Below, in pieces: positions 39,778 through 43,945 of a stretch of 43,945 nucleotides of DNA (position 1 is its first letter; the number at the start of each line of letters is the position of its first letter). Both the position numbers and the translations under genes were made by a program. The notes beneath the pieces are model-generated. The model was not told the origin of the DNA. It saw only the letters and a list, made by a program, of their open reading frames with translations, and did no database searches. Source of the stretch: Jilunia laotingensis. Its GTDB lineage: Bacteria > Bacteroidota > Bacteroidia > Bacteroidales > Bacteroidaceae. The stretch covers positions 1 through 43,945 of the forward strand of contig NZ_JACRTF010000002.1 of NCBI RefSeq assembly GCF_014385165.1, given 5' to 3'.

Positions 39778-40500
39778 ATGAAAGAAAGGAGAAAGCGAAG
39801 AAGTGCCAAAGACATAAAGGAAAGCATTATTAATGCGGCAACCCATTTAATTGAAACTGAAGGATTTTCTAATCTAACAGTTACAGGTATTATGCGACAA
39901 GCTGAAATTGAGCCTGTACAATTCTATAACAGATATGATGATTTGAATAAGTTCATTGACGAGTATGTAAAAAAATACGACTATTGGTTTAGCGATATTG
40001 TAAAATCACAAAAACAATCTAGTAACGATAAAGCACTATATATGAACATTCTTGTAGGTTTATTTCAATCTTTATCAGAAAATAAAATCATGCAAGAACT
40101 TCTAAAATGGGAACTAGCTAATAACAATGAAACTAGTCAACGTACCGCTCAACTACGGGAATTGCACACGTTACCTTTATGCCAAAAATTCTCAAACATA
40201 TTCTCCAATACAGATATTGACATTGTAACTATATCTGCACTAATAATAGGAGGAATATATTATCTTATTTTGCATGATAAACTTTCAACTTTCAGTGAAA
40301 TAGACTTAAAAAAAGAATCTGACAAACAAAAAGTTATTAAGGCTATAAGCAAATTGTCAGACATTTTATTTACGTTTATACCTTCTTCTATTACTAAAGA
40401 AAATATTGATATTATAATAAAAATGAGAGAAGATAATATTCCTGTAGAAAAAATAGCATATTATACAGGAATCCCTAAAGAAATTATTGTTTCTATCTAA
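39778..40500 (+). CDS. TetR-like regulator with unusual C-terminal extension
   Basis: A 240-aa protein with an N-terminal TetR-type DNA-binding region (about 10-60; DIKESIINAATHLIETEGF, then TVTGIMRQAEIEPVQFYNRY) and a helical ligand/dimerisation part. The C-terminal 25 residues (KMREDNIPVEKIAYYTGI..EIIVSI) look like a second, small HTH, which is not part of standard TetR proteins. It follows the oxoamine synthase by 2 bp and is followed by a terminator. It may sense the product of the synthase; this is inference. Confidence 0.75.
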   Translation: MKERRKRRSAKDIKESIINAATHLIETEGFSNLTVTGIMRQAEIEPVQFYNRYDDLNKFIDEYVKKYDYWFSDIVKSQKQSSNDKALYMNILVGLFQSLSENKIMQELLKWELANNNETSQRTAQLRELHTLPLCQKFSNIFSNTDIDIVTISALIIGGIYYLILHDKLSTFSEIDLKKESDKQKVIKAISKLSDILFTFIPSSITKENIDIIIKMREDNIPVEKIAYYTGIPKEIIVSI

Positions 40501-40505
40501 AATAT

Positions 40506-40535
40506 CCGTCCAATGAGGAAAAACCCATTGGACGG
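40506..40535 (+). terminator. Hairpin between convergent TetR-like and DUF3408 genes
   Basis: CCGTCCAATG (40506-40515) and CATTGGACGG (40526-40535) form a perfect 10-bp stem. No long T-run follows on the plus strand (GTCTATAG), so it may act as a weak terminator in both directions. Confidence 0.6.
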
Positions 40536-40588
40536 GTCTATAGCCTAACCAAAAATCTTTTGTTTCACAAAACGACCCTTTTTCTGTA

Positions 40589-41023
40589 CTAAAGAAAACG
40601 GTTCTTTTTTTGCTTAATCAAAGAACTTATGTCGCTACGGTGTTTAGTTAACCAATCTTCCAAAATAAACGAAACTAAAGATGAAATAGGTATTTTGGCT
40701 TTAGCTTTGAGCAACCCAAACACCTCTTTTACATCTGTATCAACATATAGAACTTCCTTGCAATTATAATTTTTTCCTTTAATGTACTCTAATAAGTCCG
40801 TCAAATCCATTTCACTAGAGCCATTAAAATTAAAAACTTCCGAAGAAGTTGTTTCCATTTCTACATGAAGTGGTTCTTTCTCCTCTTCAACTTCATATTT
40901 AGCTTCTTGAATAGGAGCTTCATTTATACTACTCCCATGCAATTCTTCACCTCTTATCATTTTAGCTATTTCCAGAACACTAGAAATACCTTCATTTTGC
41001 TTTTTCCTTAATTTATCAGCCAT
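40589..41023 (-). CDS. DUF3408-type protein of the mobilisation operon (TraB-like)
   Basis: 144 aa from the ATG at 41023 (the frame extends two codons to a TTG, which overlaps a TATATTTG sequence and is an unlikely start). The N-terminus is basic (MADKLRKKQNEG), the middle is acidic and disordered, and the C-terminal part (CKEVLYVDTDVKEVFGLLKA, ISSLVSFILEDWLTKHRSDI) matches DUF3408. In CTnDOT-like elements a ParA-like and a DUF3408 protein are encoded together (traA, traB); here the order is relaxase, ParA, DUF3408. It may be the DNA-binding partner of the ParA protein. Confidence 0.72.
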   Translation of the reverse strand: MADKLRKKQNEGISSVLEIAKMIRGEELHGSSINEAPIQEAKYEVEEEKEPLHVEMETTSSEVFNFNGSSEMDLTDLLEYIKGKNYNCKEVLYVDTDVKEVFGLLKAKAKIPISSLVSFILEDWLTKHRSDISSLIKQKKNRFL

Positions 41024-41081
41024 GTGCAAATATATACAATAAATGAATAACTTTATAACAAATATCTATTAAAAGAATATT

Positions 41082-41705
41082 TTATTTTATTGCTCCTTCT
41101 TGAATGATATAATCATAAGCATTCTTCACCTTATCAATACACTCATTACTAATTGCTAATGTATTTATACGTTCCATAGCAACAGAAGCTGGTATTTCAT
41201 CTGTAACAAAACCAACTTGCTTAAGAATATCAACTACCTGTTCTTTTGTTTCATATCTTACCGCAGTTCTCATATTGTTAGGTAAAAAGAATATTTTAGC
41301 TTTTACATTTAAATACTGTAACACTTGGATAAAAAAACCTGTACTATCCATTGTAAATTTATCGTATTTAAATGGGCATATTATTATATCCGCAGCTTTA
41401 AGAATAGTTCCCAGAGCATCATCATCAATCTTACCAGGCAAATCTATTAATAGATTTCCTTGCTCAACCTTAGTAAAATCACTAATAATTTTAGCAACAT
41501 TAGATATATCGGTTTGTATAACCTCATATTTAGGTTCATTATCATAGGTCGCAATATCTTCTTTTCTTCTATCCGATAATGAACGCTGAAAATCTAAATC
41601 CAATACTAGAACTTCTTTTCCTTTTTCTACTAGATAGTTGGCAAATTGTATGCAATTAGTCGTTTTACCACAACCACCTTTCTGATTCCCAAATAATATT
41701 ATCAT
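41082..41705 (-). CDS. parA: ParA-family ATPase
   Basis: A 207-aa Walker-type ATPase with the deviant Walker A KGGCGKTT at residues 9-16, LDLDFQRSLSDRR (switch region), LIDLPGKIDDDALG (Walker B-like) and a downstream segment with NNMRTAVRYETKEQVV. Small ParA proteins of this type serve plasmid partition, or are TraA-like and position the transfer apparatus. It follows the relaxase gene by 16 bp. No separate ParB gene was seen; the DUF3408 protein downstream is a candidate partner. The repeat arrays could be the centromere. Confidence 0.85.
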   Translation of the reverse strand: MIILFGNQKGGCGKTTNCIQFANYLVEKGKEVLVLDLDFQRSLSDRRKEDIATYDNEPKYEVIQTDISNVAKIISDFTKVEQGNLLIDLPGKIDDDALGTILKAADIIICPFKYDKFTMDSTGFFIQVLQYLNVKAKIFFLPNNMRTAVRYETKEQVVDILKQVGFVTDEIPASVAMERINTLAISNECIDKVKNAYDYIIQEGAIK

Positions 41706-41721
41706 ATCTTACTTATATTTA

Positions 41722-43284
41722 TTAATTTTGTTGCTGTCCTCTTTTCTTTTTCCTATTAGGAGATTTATCTTGCTGTACATTTATATGCTGGCTAAGAATA
41801 TCACAAATAGCATCAATCAGATTAAATCCCCTTGCCAGTTCTGAATCTTGTTCAACATTTATTCTTTCCATCTTATCAAGAGTAACTAGAGTAATCCTAT
41901 CTTTACTATAGCCATCTTTTATAATATTGATTCCTAAATCATCAGTACTTACGATTACTTTATTCTTTTTATCTATTAGATAAACTAAATTATCATCTTC
42001 AACAAAAAGAATTCCTTTTTCTCTTAATGTAGAATGTAAATCTGAACTATGAGCCAAATAACTATTTATCATATCAGTATAGACAGTATTTTTTTTATCC
42101 ATATGCTCTTGAATCAAAATATCATCTTTTTTCACATGATAAATTCTACTTAACAACTCGGCTTCTTTAAGTGTAGCAACATTAAATTTATTTGCTTCAT
42201 ACACTCTGCTATTATATCTAAGTTCTTTCAACAGTTTTTTATCAAGAACCAATAAAGCCTTATCATCACCATTTATAAATATTGTGCCATTCATTGAAAA
42301 CCTATAACCGTAATCTAACATTAATTTCTTGAAACTATCCATTGTATATTTTGTTCCATCTTTCAAAAGAAGATTAATTATACTATTACAGTGTTCAACT
42401 TTTGCTTGTTTATTAGGCTCTACTAAAAGTTCCTTCAAATCCATAACTTCCCCACCTTTCAAAACTCTCTTATTTCTATAATCAATTAATGTATATCCAT
42501 AAGGTTTAGTATGTCCTTTTCCTGTATGAAAGACTAAATTTATACCAAACTTATCTTTCATCAAAGTTTGAAGTTCTGTATAGGAAAGTCCTTGCTTATA
42601 TTTAAATAAAAGAGCTGTTATCTGTTTTCTTCTTTCTTCATCAGGTGTATATTGTTTAGCTTTATCTTTTATCTGCTCTAATTGAATTGAAGCGTGCTTT
42701 TCACCACCCTTATACAAAATTAATAATCCATCCTTTTCTCTTAATTTCCATCCTGATTGTTCAAGTAACAACTTATATTGCTGCACTGTAGAAAAAGAAA
42801 ACTCCATGTATTTTGAAATATCATCTTTAGCCTTCAAAGCTAAATCAACATTCATTATTTGATTTATGACTTTCTGTGAGCGCACAGCTTCCATATTATC
42901 TTTTACCTTCTGTCCGTTCTTCTGTACTCGTGTAGAAACAATATGTACATGATTATTTTCTGTATCAGAATGAAAATATATCATATAAGGATTATTTCCA
43001 TAACCCATTTTATTTATATATTGCAAAGCTACATTTTTCAAATCCTCTGCCGAATATTCACGCCCCTTACATGAAATCACTGCATGAAATTGTTTTGCCT
43101 TGACCGCTGGATTAGTCCTACAGACAGATTCCATATAAGCTATATAATCCGACTTCTTCAAATTATCTGGATTCATAGCAAAATTTTCTGCAACAAGAAG
43201 TTCACTCTTGCCTTCCTCATTCTTTCGCTCATTATAATCAATACCAGCGAAAGAAGTTGCCGCTTTTAAAACTACTACTACCAT
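41722..43284 (-). CDS. mobB: Relaxase / mobilisation protein (Bacteroides MobB type)
   Basis: 520 aa from the ATG at 43284 (the open frame extends 19 codons further upstream, but MVVVVLKAATSFAGIDYN is the usual family start). A catalytic-tyrosine candidate is Y17 (GIDYN). The metal-binding histidine cluster HSDTENNHVH is at 105-114. The C-terminal part (about 190-520) is long and charged with a KRGQQQN-type tail. It would nick oriT, remain linked to the DNA and be delivered through the coupling protein. It lies downstream of repeat R6 and is first of the mobilisation-ParA-DUF3408 operon. Confidence 0.9.
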   Translation of the reverse strand: MVVVVLKAATSFAGIDYNERKNEEGKSELLVAENFAMNPDNLKKSDYIAYMESVCRTNPAVKAKQFHAVISCKGREYSAEDLKNVALQYINKMGYGNNPYMIYFHSDTENNHVHIVSTRVQKNGQKVKDNMEAVRSQKVINQIMNVDLALKAKDDISKYMEFSFSTVQQYKLLLEQSGWKLREKDGLLILYKGGEKHASIQLEQIKDKAKQYTPDEERRKQITALLFKYKQGLSYTELQTLMKDKFGINLVFHTGKGHTKPYGYTLIDYRNKRVLKGGEVMDLKELLVEPNKQAKVEHCNSIINLLLKDGTKYTMDSFKKLMLDYGYRFSMNGTIFINGDDKALLVLDKKLLKELRYNSRVYEANKFNVATLKEAELLSRIYHVKKDDILIQEHMDKKNTVYTDMINSYLAHSSDLHSTLREKGILFVEDDNLVYLIDKKNKVIVSTDDLGINIIKDGYSKDRITLVTLDKMERINVEQDSELARGFNLIDAICDILSQHINVQQDKSPNRKKKRGQQQN

Positions 43285-43406
43285 ATTTATAACTTCACAC
43301 CGCAAATATACAAACAAATATTCAATAAAAGAATATTTCAATATAATTTATTCATACAATAAATATACAAATATTATATATTCATATATTATTTATATAT
43401 ATAATA

Positions 43407-43657
43407 TTTTCCCCTAAAGTTTTTGGTATCATAATAATGTTTTCTCTTCGTCCATGCCGGGCAGAACCCGGAAAAGTACGGTATCAAATACCTTCCCGGT
43501 TTCTCTCCAGTGCAGGCAGAAAAGGTATCAATTAGATGCAATCCTTTTGCCGATGGGCGGTAGTTCCTGAATGGTGTCGGTGTCTTTTCTTTTATGATGC
43601 AGCCGTTTTCCTGTATTCAGGTATAGAGAGAAACGACACAAGGAACTTTAGGGAAAA
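43407..43657 (+). repeat. GGTATCA array R6 (isolated A block)
   Basis: A complete A block of 251 bp with ends TTTTCCCCTAAAGT and ACTTTAGGGAAAA and no B block. AT-rich linkers of the kind between A and B blocks flank it on both sides (43360-43406, 43688-43725). It lies between the mobilisation gene (stop at 43718) and the relaxase (43284). Confidence 0.88.
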
Positions 43658-43717
43658 GAAATAGTAACGCTGTCTTTATCACTAAAATTATATATATAAA
43701 TATTATATATACATATA

Positions 43718-43945
43718 TTATTTGATTGACATCAACTTACGCCAAGTAACATTCAATTTATCTTGCATAATTACATAGTCTGCCATTTTCTTTTCTACCT
43801 CATTAAGAACCTCTTGATTAACTTCTTCCTTATGAATATTTACATACCTAGCCAACTGATTTATATTATTTCCTATACGTTTCATTTCCAAACAAATTTC
43901 ATCCATCGAACGAATAAATTCTTTAGGGTCAATAAGACCAACTCC
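43718..43945 (-). CDS. MobC-type relaxosome accessory protein, C-terminal 75 codons (continues at base 129)
   Basis: C-terminal part of the gene that starts at base 129. The join reads ..RQRVFRK + GVGLIDPKEFIRS.. without interruption. This part has the MobC-family motif IGNNINQLARYVN, followed by a helical, charged tail (NEVEKKMADYVIMQD). The complete protein has 118 aa, the usual length. It is followed by repeat R6 and the relaxase in the same direction, so the transfer-initiation module is mobilisation gene, relaxase, ParA, DUF3408. Confidence 0.88.
   Translation of the reverse strand, partial: GVGLIDPKEFIRSMDEICLEMKRIGNNINQLARYVNIHKEEVNQEVLNEVEKKMADYVIMQDKLNVTWRKLMSIK

Noticed and set aside
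40589..41029. Start of the DUF3408 gene at 41029
   Set aside because: That codon is TTG and overlaps a TATATTTG sequence; the ATG at 41023 is the better start.

Overview
The window reads as one complete circular conjugative plasmid (43,945 bp) from a Bacteroidales host, probably Bacteroides or a close relative, opened inside a gene. Three things support this. A mobilisation gene runs off base 1 on the minus strand and continues in frame from base 43945. The DNA is AT-rich with promoters of the Bacteroides type (TTTG, about 20 bp, TAnnTTTG). The transfer genes match the CTnDOT-type tra set (traE, F, G, J, K, L, M, N, O) in order. No rRNA, tRNA, CRISPR array or insertion sequence was seen.

Layout. 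(1) 43718 through the origin to 129: MobC-type relaxosome protein, with a hairpin-rich oriT candidate upstream (about 150-232). (2) 831-1246: iteron origin, next to a Rep_3-type initiator (1244-2401) that ends a minus-strand operon of small unknown genes (2395-5562). (3) 6590-8618: ardC antirestriction gene and a serine recombinase, separated by elaborate hairpin DNA. (4) 8764-19798: plus-strand tra operon encoding the type IV secretion apparatus, ending with two lipoproteins. (5) 20576-22977: a small membrane protein and a toxin-antitoxin-like block (DUF3791, DUF3990 ART fold, an 86-aa protein, zeta toxin). (6) 23024-30506: M23 peptidase, DUF4099/DUF3945 proteins, Toprim protein, a second TraI-like protein, zinc-ribbon protein, HU and a lipoprotein. 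(7) 30681-33243: coupling protein and an XRE regulator. (8) 33678-38371: four minus-strand lipoprotein genes, one a MACPF pore-former (BSAP-like) and one a possible cysteine-hydrolase fold. (9) 38540-40500: divergent pair of an alpha-oxoamine synthase and a TetR-like regulator. (10) 40589-43284: relaxase, ParA and DUF3408 protein.

The most unusual content is non-coding. A repeat family, here called the GGTATCA array (copies R1-R7), lies at most module boundaries. Each array is built of units of 44-55 bp that begin with GGTATCA and often carry a short hairpin. Copies differ by whole units, and they are all in + orientation on one arc of the circle and - on the other. A promoter-leader cassette is present three times. 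Two long-hairpin modules, each followed by CCTTAGAAGGGTGGGTGGG, flank ardC.

Together these genes give a self-transmissible plasmid (Rep, ParA, relaxase, coupling protein, T4SS) with stabilisation functions (ardC, zeta, DUF3990) and a cargo that may act in competition between strains (MACPF lipoprotein cluster) beside a possible small-molecule synthase and its regulator. The link between the synthase/TetR pair and the MACPF cluster is inference from gene layout only.
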